A stretch of DNA of 64,000 nucleotides. It comes from Candidatus Poribacteria bacterium. Lineage in GTDB: Bacteria > Poribacteria > WGA-4E > WGA-3G. The stretch covers positions 1-64,000 of the forward strand of contig JAAXHO010000279.1 in the NCBI GenBank assembly GCA_012270795.1, in the 5' to 3' direction. The position numbers and the translations under genes are program-made. A model generated the notes under the pieces. The model searched no databases, was not told where the DNA came from, and worked only from the letters and a program-made list of their open reading frames with translations. Position 1 is the stretch's first letter; each line of letters starts with the position of its first letter. This document shows positions 54,746 through 63,382 of this stretch, one piece after another.

Positions 54746-56455
54746 TTAAATCACCCGTTTCACATAGACATAATATGCGCCGAGTGATAAGTCACCAGAT
54801 TCATCAGAGAACTGTGTTTCGAGTCGCGTCTGTCCTGCTTTGAGATTGAATGTAAAGGTTACACCGACAGCGTCAGGTTTAATATCTTGTGTTGCTGTTT
54901 GGTCGGCGATTTGGATTTGTGCGGTCTTCAAAGCTAATGCGCGTCCACCGTTATATAGGTCAATCTTTTCACCGGGTATGCCTTCCGTGATGGCTCTGTT
55001 TTCTTCGCGGGGCCAGCGACGCAGTTCAAAACTGTATTCACCATCTTCGGGGACTTCTATTGCCCAATACCCGTTGCATTGATTCCCATTGCGTATAGCC
55101 CCTTGATTCCATGCGTTTCCGCTGCCGTGCCAATCGTGTGTGGTGATACATGCAAGTTGTTCGTTCTGTGTGCCAATGACAATTGGGCAATCTTCATCAA
55201 ACCGTTCAGAAACGAGTTCCCACCATACCTCATAATGATCGCGGAGTTCTGCGACTACAGCGGGATGTGCATCAGCGATGTCTTCCCGTTGTTCGGGGTC
55301 TGCTTGTATGTCGTAGAGTTCTGTTCCGTTGATAAGTCTCCATCTTTGTGTCATCGTTGCACTTTGTCTCCACTTGACTGGATTTTCGACGCGTTGGGAG
55401 TCCGTTACAATTACACGGTCTTCCCATTCTACTAACTTATCTTGTAGCAGTGGTGCAATGCTTTTGCCGTGGAAACGGGAACTATCGGACACTTCTAAAT
55501 CACAGAGGTCAATTAGCGTTGGGAGTAGATCTATATTTGCTGTGAGTTCGTCTATCTCTTTCTTTTGTGAGAAGCCACCACCGGGCCAATGCATAAAGAG
55601 CGGTACACGGTGTCCGCCTTCATAAGGAGAGCCCTTCTTACCACGCATGCCCGCATTGTATCCTGCCTTGACGTACCCCTGTTGATCCAGGTCACAACCG
55701 TTGGCAGTACCGTTGTCGGTCATGAAGATGAGGATAGTGTTTTCTTCAAGTCCGAGGACTTTTAGGTGGTGTCGGAGCCGTGCCATGTTGTCGTCAATGT
55801 TGGTGATCATGCCGTAGAAACAAGCACGTGATTCAGGTTCCCCTTTCCTTCGGTACACTTCGCTATATGCATCGGGGACACGGAAGGGCCCGTGGGGTGC
55901 GTTGGTAGGTATGTAGCAGAAGAATGGACGATTTTTGTTCCGTTCAATGAACTTCATACCCTGTTGAAACCAAACATCTGTGCAATACCCTTCAAAAGGT
56001 TGTTCAGAACCGTTGTCAAAATAGGTGTCGTCAAAATAGTCGTTCCCCCAGTAATCGGGTGTTTGACTGATACCGCCCCCGCCGTGATAGAGTGCTTCTT
56101 CGAAGCCACGATCATGTGGGCGGAACGGGTAGTTGTCACCGAGATGCCATTTACCGAACATGCCGGTTTTGTAGCCGTTGCGTCTGAAGATGTCTGCTAT
56201 CGTGACCTCATCGCTACGGAGCAGCGATCTGCCGCCGATGGTATGCCACACACCTGTTGAGTTGCAGTATCTGCCTGTCATGATGCCTGCGCGTGTCGGT
56301 GAACATGTGGGCCCGACGTGCATGTTTCGGAGTTGGACGCTCTCTCCGGCGAGTGCGTCCAGGTTTGGGGTGTTGATGACTGGGTTTCCGGTGCATCCTA
56401 AATCACCGTAGCCTTGGTCGTCGGTTATAACGAAAACGAGATTAGGTTGTGTCAC
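54746..56455 (-). CDS. Arylsulfatase-type sulfatase with C-terminal beta domain
   Basis: A 569-residue type I sulfatase. NLVFVITDDQGYGDLGCTGN, GPTCSPTRAGIMTGR with the canonical C-S-P-T-R core, KTGMFGKWHLGDNYPFRPHD and ILIFMTDNGTANG are the metal and catalytic segments. After residue 440 a beta-rich domain (GYWAIEVPEDGEYSFELRRW, VGVTFTFNLKAGQTRLETQF) looks like a carbohydrate-binding add-on. No signal peptide. The start is probably GTG with AGAGGA upstream. Most similar in layout to glycan sulfatases of marine bacteria; the substrate is unknown. Confidence 0.92.
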   Translation of the reverse strand: MTQPNLVFVITDDQGYGDLGCTGNPVINTPNLDALAGESVQLRNMHVGPTCSPTRAGIMTGRYCNSTGVWHTIGGRSLLRSDEVTIADIFRRNGYKTGMFGKWHLGDNYPFRPHDRGFEEALYHGGGGISQTPDYWGNDYFDDTYFDNGSEQPFEGYCTDVWFQQGMKFIERNKNRPFFCYIPTNAPHGPFRVPDAYSEVYRRKGEPESRACFYGMITNIDDNMARLRHHLKVLGLEENTILIFMTDNGTANGCDLDQQGYVKAGYNAGMRGKKGSPYEGGHRVPLFMHWPGGGFSQKKEIDELTANIDLLPTLIDLCDLEVSDSSRFHGKSIAPLLQDKLVEWEDRVIVTDSQRVENPVKWRQSATMTQRWRLINGTELYDIQADPEQREDIADAHPAVVAELRDHYEVWWELVSERFDEDCPIVIGTQNEQLACITTHDWHGSGNAWNQGAIRNGNQCNGYWAIEVPEDGEYSFELRRWPREENRAITEGIPGEKIDLYNGGRALALKTAQIQIADQTATQDIKPDAVGVTFTFNLKAGQTRLETQFSDESGDLSLGAYYVYVKRVI

Positions 56456-56506
56456 GATATATCCTCTCTTTCTATTTAATAGTTCGTTTTGGTGGAGATT
56501 GATGTA

Positions 56507-56620
56507 ATACCATTTCTATAAATTATTGTCTCATTAGAACGGTTGTTATGGTAGTCATTCTTTAGGCACAAACTGGAAGTTTATGCTACAAAAAGAGACA
56601 TTATCAATTAGAAATGGTAT
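56507..56620. repeat. 114-bp element with ATACCATTTCTA inverted ends
   Basis: Left end ATACCATTTCTATAAATTAT and right end ATTAGAAATGGTAT pair over the outer 12 bases plus GTCTC/GAGAC further in. The inside holds GGCACAAACTGGAAGTTTAT, like 53562-53581. Related ends occur at 51349-51547 and 53581-53605. Confidence 0.65.
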
Positions 56621-56689
56621 AACATCAAATTAATTTGATTCATATCTATGGTGCGGTAAAGAAACCGCGCCTACCGTCAGCGTTAGTGA

Positions 56690-58072
56690 TTAGTGTAAAA
56701 CGCCTTGAGCTTTCAATCGTGAAATTAATTTCGCTTGTGTGCTTTGTCCCTTTGTTGAGTTGCATGCACCGCAGAGGAGTTGTAGGTTGTCCTCGTGGTC
56801 AGTGCCGCCTTGGGATTTTGGTGCGATGTGGTCTACCGTCATGTTCCGAAACGGAAATTGTGTCCTACATCCGTTACATAAACCTTCTTGCTTGCCGAAC
56901 AACGTATGTTTATGTGTACGATAGTTGGGCAGCTTCTCACTCCGTTTCGGTATGTCTGTGCGATGGATAACGTCGCCAAACATGCCTACCTCGCTTTCTA
57001 ACCGTACGCTCACAAGGTCAACCGCTTTAACAGAAATATCAATACCAATCCATTGGCGTTGTAGTCGCTCTGCGGCGACACAAGTTGTGGCGCAACCACA
57101 GAACGGATCTAACACGATGTCGTCTTTATTGCTACTTGCTTTAATGATACGTTCCAATAATGCGATCGGTTTTTGTGTAGGGTAGCCGGTGCGTTCCTCT
57201 TTCGCAGGTGGAAGTACATCATCCCATATATTACCATAGGACGCGCCTTTGTAATCTTTTAGATACTTTCGTCTCTCCAGTTTTCCATCAGGACGAATAA
57301 CGATATTGCCTTTTTGGTATTCCTCCTCTAAACGTTCTTTGCTTAACCGCCATCCTGATGGATGCGGATTTACGAACCTCCGCCATTCATAACATAGGTT
57401 CGGGCGTTCACCCATATTCGGGGTGCGCCAAATATGCGCTGAGTCGTTGTAATACCTTTCTCCATTTTCGTCAACATGCTTGAATTTCTTATAGATTTCA
57501 GTTTCTGTCAATTCTCTTTGTGGACGCAACGATGTAGCTTTAGACGATGCATAATACAAGAGCATATCAGCGTTGTTTCCCCACCGTAAGCTGCGATGCT
57601 GGGATCCTTTTTGCGTAGATGTTGCGCGCTTCCATGTAATCTCAGATCTGAAGTTGTTTTTTCCAAAGATGCTATCCATGATTACCTTCAAATAATGGCT
57701 GGCAGTTGGGTCGCAGTGTAGGTATATACTTCCTGTCTTTTTGAGGACGCGTTTCATTTCTAACAAACGCACCGCCATCATAATGAGATAAGATTTCATA
57801 CCTTTGCCGTGCGTGAGTTCGGCTGCGTGGATTGCTTGATATAAAGCGGGTTCGCGGTCTGCAATTTCGCCGTGCCATGCGTTGTCTACGTCGGAGAGTG
57901 TCCAGGTATCTTTGAAGGCTGCGCCTGCTGCATCACTCCCGATGGGTGCTGCGTAGTTACGATTGGAATTGAAGGGTGGGTCAAGATAGATGAGGTCAAC
58001 GGATCCGGTGTCAATTCCGCGTAGCACGGGAAGGTTGTCGTTTGAGAAGATTGTTCGGTTTTGGACGTTCAT
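56690..58072 (-). CDS. DNA methyltransferase fused to an HNH endonuclease domain
   Basis: A 460-residue fusion. The first 365 residues are a beta-class adenine/cytosine-N methyltransferase: DLIYLDPPFNSNRNY (catalytic DPPF, 31-34) comes first, and IVLDPFCGCATTCVAAERL (AdoMet-binding motif I, about 319) last. Residues about 393-445 are an HNH nuclease: C-N-G-C (399-402), TVDHIAPKSQGGTDHEDNLQ with D-H 414-415 and N 429, then CGACNSTKGQ. So one chain has both modifying and cutting parts, or the HNH acts with the MTase on unmodified DNA. It follows a TPR gene by 22 bases in a run with higBA. Confidence 0.88.
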   Translation of the reverse strand: MNVQNRTIFSNDNLPVLRGIDTGSVDLIYLDPPFNSNRNYAAPIGSDAAGAAFKDTWTLSDVDNAWHGEIADREPALYQAIHAAELTHGKGMKSYLIMMAVRLLEMKRVLKKTGSIYLHCDPTASHYLKVIMDSIFGKNNFRSEITWKRATSTQKGSQHRSLRWGNNADMLLYYASSKATSLRPQRELTETEIYKKFKHVDENGERYYNDSAHIWRTPNMGERPNLCYEWRRFVNPHPSGWRLSKERLEEEYQKGNIVIRPDGKLERRKYLKDYKGASYGNIWDDVLPPAKEERTGYPTQKPIALLERIIKASSNKDDIVLDPFCGCATTCVAAERLQRQWIGIDISVKAVDLVSVRLESEVGMFGDVIHRTDIPKRSEKLPNYRTHKHTLFGKQEGLCNGCRTQFPFRNMTVDHIAPKSQGGTDHEDNLQLLCGACNSTKGQSTQAKLISRLKAQGVLH

Positions 58073-58094
58073 AGTTATTGAGTACGAATTACCT

Positions 58095-59195
58095 TTACAT
58101 CTTTTTCTTAATTTGGGCGATAAGTTCTTCGTCTCCCGCTTCCTGTGCTAGACTTAATGCTTTCTGGAAGTCTTGTGCTGCTTCTACTTCATGCCCCAAT
58201 TCTATTTTTGAGATCCCTCTATTGAAATATGCTTCTATATAATCAGGATTTTTGTGAATAGCCTCATCAAAGTCAGTAATAGCAGCTTCAGAATGCCCTA
58301 GTTCTGCTTTAGCTATTGCTCTACCATTATAAGCTTGGTAGGAGTTAGGATCCAAACGGATGACCGTGTCAAAGTCGGAAATAGCCTCAAAATATCGGCC
58401 TATTAGGCTTTTGGCAAGGGCTCGGTTGATGTAGGCTGTTACAAATTCTGAGTCAAGTCGAATAGCTTCGTCGAAGTCAGAAATAGCAGCTTCAGAATGC
58501 CCTAGCTCACCTTTTGTTGCCCCTCTGCTGTTATATGAAACTGCGTCTTTAGGGTCTAAACGGATGGCTGTGTCAATGTCAGTGAGAGCCGCAAAATGTT
58601 GTCCCATTCTGCGTTTCGCAATACCACGATTATTGTATGCTCTTGCTAAATTTGGATCTAATCTGATTGCCTCATCAAAGTCAGAAATAGCCTCAGTATA
58701 CTGTTTTAGTCTGCTTTTTGAGATTCCCCTATCAGTATAAAAAATTGCATCGTCTGGAACTAAATGGATGGCTGCGTTAAAGTCGGAAATCGCTTCAATA
58801 TATTGATTTATTTCGTTTTTAGCGAGAGCTCGGTTATAGTAAGCATCTATATAATTAGGGTTCAAACGAATTGCCTCGTCAAAGTCAGCGATAGCTTCAA
58901 GATGTTGTCCTAAATCCATTTTGGCAGATCCCCGGTTGTTGTGAGCATCTATATAGTTGGGATCTAAACGAATTGCCTCATCAAAGTCAGAAATGGCATC
59001 AAAGTGTCGTCCTAAATATGCCCTTGCAGTTCCCCTGCCGTGGTAAGCTAAAGCTGAGGTAGGGTCTATATGAATTGCCTTATCAAAGTTGGATATGGCA
59101 CTACTATAATCTTTCTGATTGAATAACTCCCTACCTTTGTCAACGTAGTCTTTGGCAGTTTTAGTAGTGGTTCTGGCAAAATTATCTTTTGTCAT
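58095..59195 (-). CDS. TPR repeat protein in the higBA operon
   Basis: A 366-residue soluble protein built of about ten near-identical 34-residue TPR units (AISDFDEAIRLDPNYIDAHN, then N-R-G-x-A-K-x-x-L-G-x-H), spanning residues 15-345. ATG 59195 lies 10 bases after the higA stop with AGGA before it. Such stacks bind peptide tails. The gene order toxin-antitoxin-TPR recalls toxin-antitoxin-chaperone operons, in which a SecB-like chaperone guards the antitoxin; a TPR protein in that place is not something I know described (inference). Confidence 0.88.
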   Translation of the reverse strand: MTKDNFARTTTKTAKDYVDKGRELFNQKDYSSAISNFDKAIHIDPTSALAYHGRGTARAYLGRHFDAISDFDEAIRLDPNYIDAHNNRGSAKMDLGQHLEAIADFDEAIRLNPNYIDAYYNRALAKNEINQYIEAISDFNAAIHLVPDDAIFYTDRGISKSRLKQYTEAISDFDEAIRLDPNLARAYNNRGIAKRRMGQHFAALTDIDTAIRLDPKDAVSYNSRGATKGELGHSEAAISDFDEAIRLDSEFVTAYINRALAKSLIGRYFEAISDFDTVIRLDPNSYQAYNGRAIAKAELGHSEAAITDFDEAIHKNPDYIEAYFNRGISKIELGHEVEAAQDFQKALSLAQEAGDEELIAQIKKKM

Positions 59196-59205
59196 CAGGC
59201 TTTTC

Positions 59206-59637
59206 CTATGCAAACTTGGATTCAGATGTCTCAATATCTATTAATTTGTCTCGAATGAAGTCTCTATCTGATTCTTCTCTGTTTTGTTGTTCTAATGTTA
59301 CCTGATTCATAGGTTCTGCTTTCATAACTCGTTGTTCCCCCACCTTATTTTTTGCGGGAACAATACGAATTTCTATGTCATGATTCAGATGAGTCAGAAA
59401 AGTCAATAATCGTTCAACACTGTAATGATTAAACTTTCCCTTCTTGAGCCGAGAGATTTCGGGTTGCTTGACACCTAAAATATCTGCAGCCTCAGCTTGC
59501 GTTAACTTCCGCGCTTCTATAATCCGGAACACCTCATATCCAAGTTGGGCTTTGAGATGCAATTCCTCTGCATCCGGTAGATCGAGATCTGCAAAAACAT
59601 TGCCTGAACTCTCTTCAAATTTAACTTTTTTACTCAT
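59206..59637 (-). CDS. higA: HigA-type antitoxin (XRE family) with a C-terminal extension
   Basis: A 143-residue antitoxin. VFADLDLPDAEELHLKAQLG is the usual start of the partner of Gp49/HigB toxins; an HTH follows (RKLTQAEAADILGVKQPEIS, then R-L-K-K-G-K-F). The core usually ends near residue 105, but here about 38 more residues follow (KAEPMNQVTLEQQNREESD and beyond), charged and probably flexible. In toxin-antitoxin-chaperone systems such a tail makes the antitoxin depend on a chaperone. The start overlaps the toxin stop as ATGA. Confidence 0.85.
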   Translation of the reverse strand: MSKKVKFEESSGNVFADLDLPDAEELHLKAQLGYEVFRIIEARKLTQAEAADILGVKQPEISRLKKGKFNHYSVERLLTFLTHLNHDIEIRIVPAKNKVGEQRVMKAEPMNQVTLEQQNREESDRDFIRDKLIDIETSESKFA

Positions 59638-59996
59638 AGTTTCCCTTCCCTTTCTTGTGCCATTTTCAGACGCTTTTTGATTAAGTCTATCTCTTTCTTT
59701 GGTGTTTTTATACCTTTCTTTGCTTTTTTCTGAAAACAGTGTAGGACATAAATCTGCTCCCCAATTTTTACGGCATACACAGCACGATAGGTATTAGTTT
59801 TATGTGTAGCCCGTATTTCAAATATCCCTGGACCGATGTGCTTAAGTAGTTTCGCCGCTGAAGATAAACTTCCCGCTTGTGCAGAGAACAAAGCGTCCCC
59901 AATATCCTTTTGAACAGATTTCGGAAATTTTTTAAGCTTTTTCTTAGCGTTTCCAACCCAAACGACTTGCTTCAAGACTCGTTTTATGTCCATCAT
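59634..59996 (-). CDS. higB: HigB-type toxin, RelE superfamily (Gp49-like)
   Basis: A 120-residue basic mRNA interferase-like toxin: KKLKKFPKSVQKDIGDALFS, IGPGIFEIRATHKTNTYRAV, IYVLHCFQKKAKKGIKTPKK and EIDLIKKRLKM are standard Gp49/HigB blocks. The ATG lies 6 bases after a TATAAT box, so the mRNA would start at or next to the A of the ATG (leaderless). Toxin before antitoxin is normal for higBA. Confidence 0.9.
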   Translation of the reverse strand: MMDIKRVLKQVVWVGNAKKKLKKFPKSVQKDIGDALFSAQAGSLSSAAKLLKHIGPGIFEIRATHKTNTYRAVYAVKIGEQIYVLHCFQKKAKKGIKTPKKEIDLIKKRLKMAQEREGKL

Positions 59997-60002
59997 AGTA
60001 TA

Positions 60003-60031
60003 ATTATATCCAAATGGGTATATAATGTCAA
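60003..60031 (-). promoter_or_regulatory. Perfect consensus promoter of the higBA-TPR-MTase run
   Basis: On the minus strand: TTGACA (60031-60026), 17-base spacer, TATAAT (60008-60003). The predicted start is at about 59996, the first base of higB. Confidence 0.75.
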
Positions 60032-60326
60032 GTTAAATCTTTTTTGCAAACACCTAATCCTGAAAATCTGATAATCTTGGAAATCCTGATTCAGACAAAG
60101 ACCCCCTTGTAGGCGTATTTTGATATAGATTAATTTATTAATCGGGTTGTGGTGCGGTTAGGAAACCGCACCTACCATTCTGAATGTCCGAGGCACTAAA
60201 TCATGCATAATGCCAAAAGAGCGTTCTGCCACGCGCATTTGGCGTTGATTTGGCAATGAATTGCGCGACTACAACGCGGATACTCTTAAAATCCGTGATC
60301 CAGACAGTAATTGAGCAGACAAAGCC
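60032..60326. other. Non-coding region with repeat words
   Basis: Holds an inverted copy of the TCTGAACCAGGATTT family (about 60056-60098, with AATCCTGAAAATCTGATAAT), and GGTGCGGTTAGGAAACCGCA (60150 area) as at 53424. The rest shows no gene. Confidence 0.6.
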
Positions 60327-61514
60327 CTACTGCAACGCCTTTTTGATACGATCCAATCCGCGATTTATCTCTGCCAAAGAGGTGGCGAAGGAGAGACGTA
60401 AGTTGTTATCTGCACCGAACCCGTCACCTGGTACAACGCCGACACCTGCTGAACCGAGTAGATAATCGGTTATGTCCATTGATCCCTCAATCTTTTTACC
60501 GTCAAGTGTTCTGCCATAATGTTCTGAAAAATCTGGGAAGATGTAGAACGCGCCTTGTGGTTTGACATAACTGACACCGTCAATATCGTCAAAACGTTGG
60601 CATATCACATTGCGGCGTTCTTCAAATGCTTTCCGCATCTCTTCAACGGCATCTTGTGGTTCATTGAGTGCGGTGACAGCAGCTTTCTGTGCAATGGAGG
60701 TTGGGTTTGAGGTGCTATGGGATTGGATACGGGACATCGCTGAAACAACATCTTCGGGACCGGCAGTATATCCGATACGCCAACCTGTCATGGAATATGC
60801 TTTGGAAACACCGTTGACAACGAAGGTAATCGCTTTGGTTTCTTCGTTGAATGATGCGGGACTCTGATGTGTTGCACCGTCATAGAGGAGTGCTTCATAG
60901 ATTTCATCGGAGATGAGGTAGACCTGATGTTTGACTGCAAGTTCGGCTATCTGCTTGAGCGTTTCTACATCGTAAGTAGTGCCTGTTGGATTGCTCGGGC
61001 TGTTGATGAGGATCGCTTTTGTTTTTGGAGTAATCGCTGCTTCCACCTGCTCAGGTTGCATGCAGAAGTTCTGTTCTGCGGTGGTATCAATCACACGTGG
61101 TACTGCCCCTGCTAACTTGATTTGCTGGGGATAACTCACCCAATAGGGTGCGGCGAAGATGACCTCGTCTCCCGGATCACAGATCGCTTGCATGATGTTG
61201 TAGAGCGTGTGTTTTGCCCCACACGAAACGATGACTTGTGAGGTTGTATAACTCAGTCCGTTGTCATTCTGGAATTTGTCTACGATTGCCTCTCGCAGTT
61301 CGGGGATACCGGGGACAGGTGTGTATTTGGTGAAACCTGCATCAAGTGCATCAATAGCGGCGGCTTTGATATAGTCGGGTGTATCAAAGTCGGGTTCGCC
61401 TGCCCCGAATTTGACGACATCTACGCCATCCGCGATCATTGCGTTGATTTTCGCGGTGATGGCTAAGGTTGATGAGGGTGTTACGTTTTGACTTCGTTGT
61501 GATAGTGAGATCAT
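60327..61514 (-). CDS. Aspartate aminotransferase, class I/II PLP enzyme
   Basis: A 395-residue aminotransferase of subgroup Ib, which moves the amino group between aspartate (or a related amino acid) and 2-oxoglutarate. VVKFGAGEPDFDTPDYIK at the start, YTPVPGIPELREAI, LINSPSNPTGTTYD, YLISDEIYEALLY and the PLP lysine in VNGVSKAYSMTGWRIGYTAG are all canonical, with the C-terminal Arg in NNLRLSFATS. Length is normal. Substrate preference (aspartate, prephenate) is not certain. Confidence 0.92.
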   Translation of the reverse strand: MISLSQRSQNVTPSSTLAITAKINAMIADGVDVVKFGAGEPDFDTPDYIKAAAIDALDAGFTKYTPVPGIPELREAIVDKFQNDNGLSYTTSQVIVSCGAKHTLYNIMQAICDPGDEVIFAAPYWVSYPQQIKLAGAVPRVIDTTAEQNFCMQPEQVEAAITPKTKAILINSPSNPTGTTYDVETLKQIAELAVKHQVYLISDEIYEALLYDGATHQSPASFNEETKAITFVVNGVSKAYSMTGWRIGYTAGPEDVVSAMSRIQSHSTSNPTSIAQKAAVTALNEPQDAVEEMRKAFEERRNVICQRFDDIDGVSYVKPQGAFYIFPDFSEHYGRTLDGKKIEGSMDITDYLLGSAGVGVVPGDGFGADNNLRLSFATSLAEINRGLDRIKKALQ

Positions 61515-61562
61515 TAATTCTCCTTACGATTTTGGTTTTTTACAAAATAATCGTTAATTCCT

Positions 61563-62465
61563 TTATGATGCTAAGATGCGTTTGAACTCATCAAGACTTG
61601 GCACTTGAACTGCTTTGCGATGCAACTCTCTAATCCGTTGATTTTCCTCAATGTTCTCAAGTGTCGGTTTCAATAATTGCACATCACTGTGTTGAAAACG
61701 CACTTCTAACACTTCAAGAAGTAATTCAATGGTATTTTTTCTTTCGGCTTTTTCTGAAAAATATTGTGCGAAAGATGTTTTTTGCATGGTGTCCTCCGAT
61801 AAAATGTTACGAATATCATGAAAATTTAATATCATGTCAGACAAAATAGCCATAGATGCAAGATAGTCTGGTTTGTCCGCCTCGTCCATTGGGATAGTTT
61901 GTGCGACATCAACACATTGCCGTAACCACGCCTTGGAATCCATTTTCTCTGGTGGTTTCATCAATGGAGCGAAAGGAATGAGTCCTTTCAGTCTTGCTTC
62001 TAAAATGTTTTGTCCTTCTATTTGACTTAGTCTGATGACCTTATACTTGATTGTGGTTTCATATCCTGATAAATTCTGGATGTATTCCCCTGGATCGTTT
62101 TGTCCTGCATTAGGATGGAGATAAATCACGTGTGAATATATTGGCAATTGATACGTACGTATCCCCAATCCCGCGTATCCTGCAATCCGATATGGCATTG
62201 GTATTTCTGTGCTATCGTGTGTCTGAAATTCCAGATGGACAATGGCTTCTTCACCATGAACGTTTGCGTGTATGAAACTGTCGGCATGAAACCATTTGAC
62301 AATCGGCTGCTCCGTTTCAAGTATTTCTATCGCTTTTGCGTCTGGTATGTCAAGGCAAAATCTTATACATTCATCAGGATTCTGACGGACAATATGCTTT
62401 GACACAATGTCAAATTGTCCAGGCGATTGTGATGTTGCATCAGGATTGAAAATTTCATTTGTCAT
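61563..62465 (-). CDS. Rpn-family PD-(D/E)XK nuclease-like protein
   Basis: A 300-residue protein. The N-terminal part has [20 protein letters not shown] followed by E-F-Q-T-H, the D...E-x-Q core of Rpn/PDDEXK transposase-like nucleases, then [10 protein letters not shown] and [12 protein letters not shown]. The C-terminal half is helical and ends in a leucine-rich, charged tail ([19 protein letters not shown]). The family (RpnA-E in E. coli) promotes DNA recombination. The start overlaps the stop of the DnaJ-like gene by four bases (ATGA). Confidence 0.78.
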   Translation of the reverse strand: MTNEIFNPDATSQSPGQFDIVSKHIVRQNPDECIRFCLDIPDAKAIEILETEQPIVKWFHADSFIHANVHGEEAIVHLEFQTHDSTEIPMPYRIAGYAGLGIRTYQLPIYSHVIYLHPNAGQNDPGEYIQNLSGYETTIKYKVIRLSQIEGQNILEARLKGLIPFAPLMKPPEKMDSKAWLRQCVDVAQTIPMDEADKPDYLASMAILSDMILNFHDIRNILSEDTMQKTSFAQYFSEKAERKNTIELLLEVLEVRFQHSDVQLLKPTLENIEENQRIRELHRKAVQVPSLDEFKRILAS

Positions 62466-63325
62466 AGTGTTTTTGCGAGTTGTTTGAGTAGGTCTTTCTG
62501 TTTGCGTGACAATGACTTTGGAATTTCCACGTCAATACGGACGCGCAGGTCACCATTTCTACCGGATGGGTCTAAGATGCCTTGTCCACGTAGACGTAGC
62601 TGCTGTCCGGGTTGCGCGCCTGCTGGTATTTTGACCTTCACATTTCCTGTTAGCGTTTGCACTTGAACGACACCACCTAACGCTGCTGTTGTCATAGGCA
62701 CTTTGGCATCTGTTACCAGGTCCAGTCCGTCGCGTGTCAAAGTTGGATGCGGTTGAACAGAAATTTTGACTAATAGATTTCCTGAGGGTCCAGCACCGAT
62801 AGATTCACCGTGTCCGCGTACGCGAAGTGTTTGACCGTCTTTGATCCCGGGTGGAATTTTTAATGTGATGTTTTTCCCTCTGATTCTAACCTCTTTTTGC
62901 GTTCCGTTCACTGCATCGGCGAAGGATATAGTAAGGTTTACGTGTTGATCACGTCCGCGATATGTGTGTGTCGTTCGGTGTTGAGGACCGAAAACATCAC
63001 TGAACGCGCCTCCAAAACCTCCGTGAGCTGCGCGCCCAAGAAGGTCGTTTAAGTTGATGTGTGTGAAGATGTCCTCCACATTGGTATACCCTTCAAAACC
63101 CATCCCGTGAACACCAGTATGCCCACGCGTATCGTAGACGCGCCGCTTATCTGGATCAGATAGCACCGAATATGCATTAGATGCCTCTTTGAATTTCTCC
63201 TCAGCCGCTTTATCGCCAGGGTTCTTATCTGGATGATATTGTACTGCTAATTTGCGGTATGCCTTTTTGATTTCATCTGCTGTGGCGTTCCGTTTGACAC
63301 CGAGTATTTCGTAGTAGTCTCTCAT
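62462..63325 (-). CDS. DnaJ-like co-chaperone, CbpA type
   Basis: A 287-residue type B J-protein that would stimulate a DnaK ATPase. The J domain at residues 1-68 has the HPD motif in [13 protein letters not shown] short Gly-rich linker follows, then C-terminal domains I and II ([50 protein letters not shown]). The zinc-finger region of DnaJ is absent. No dnaK or grpE is adjacent; the next gene downstream, overlapping, is the Rpn-like nuclease. Confidence 0.92.
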   Translation of the reverse strand: MRDYYEILGVKRNATADEIKKAYRKLAVQYHPDKNPGDKAAEEKFKEASNAYSVLSDPDKRRVYDTRGHTGVHGMGFEGYTNVEDIFTHINLNDLLGRAAHGGFGGAFSDVFGPQHRTTHTYRGRDQHVNLTISFADAVNGTQKEVRIRGKNITLKIPPGIKDGQTLRVRGHGESIGAGPSGNLLVKISVQPHPTLTRDGLDLVTDAKVPMTTAALGGVVQVQTLTGNVKVKIPAGAQPGQQLRLRGQGILDPSGRNGDLRVRIDVEIPKSLSRKQKDLLKQLAKTL

Positions 63326-63382
63326 GATATTTTGTGGTATTACTTAGTTTAGTGTTGGTTGTTTTTTTATAAGAATGTTATT

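Noticed and set aside
58095-59195. Evenly spaced repeats suggesting a CRISPR array
   Set aside because: The period of about 102 bases corresponds to 34-codon TPR units in an open frame.
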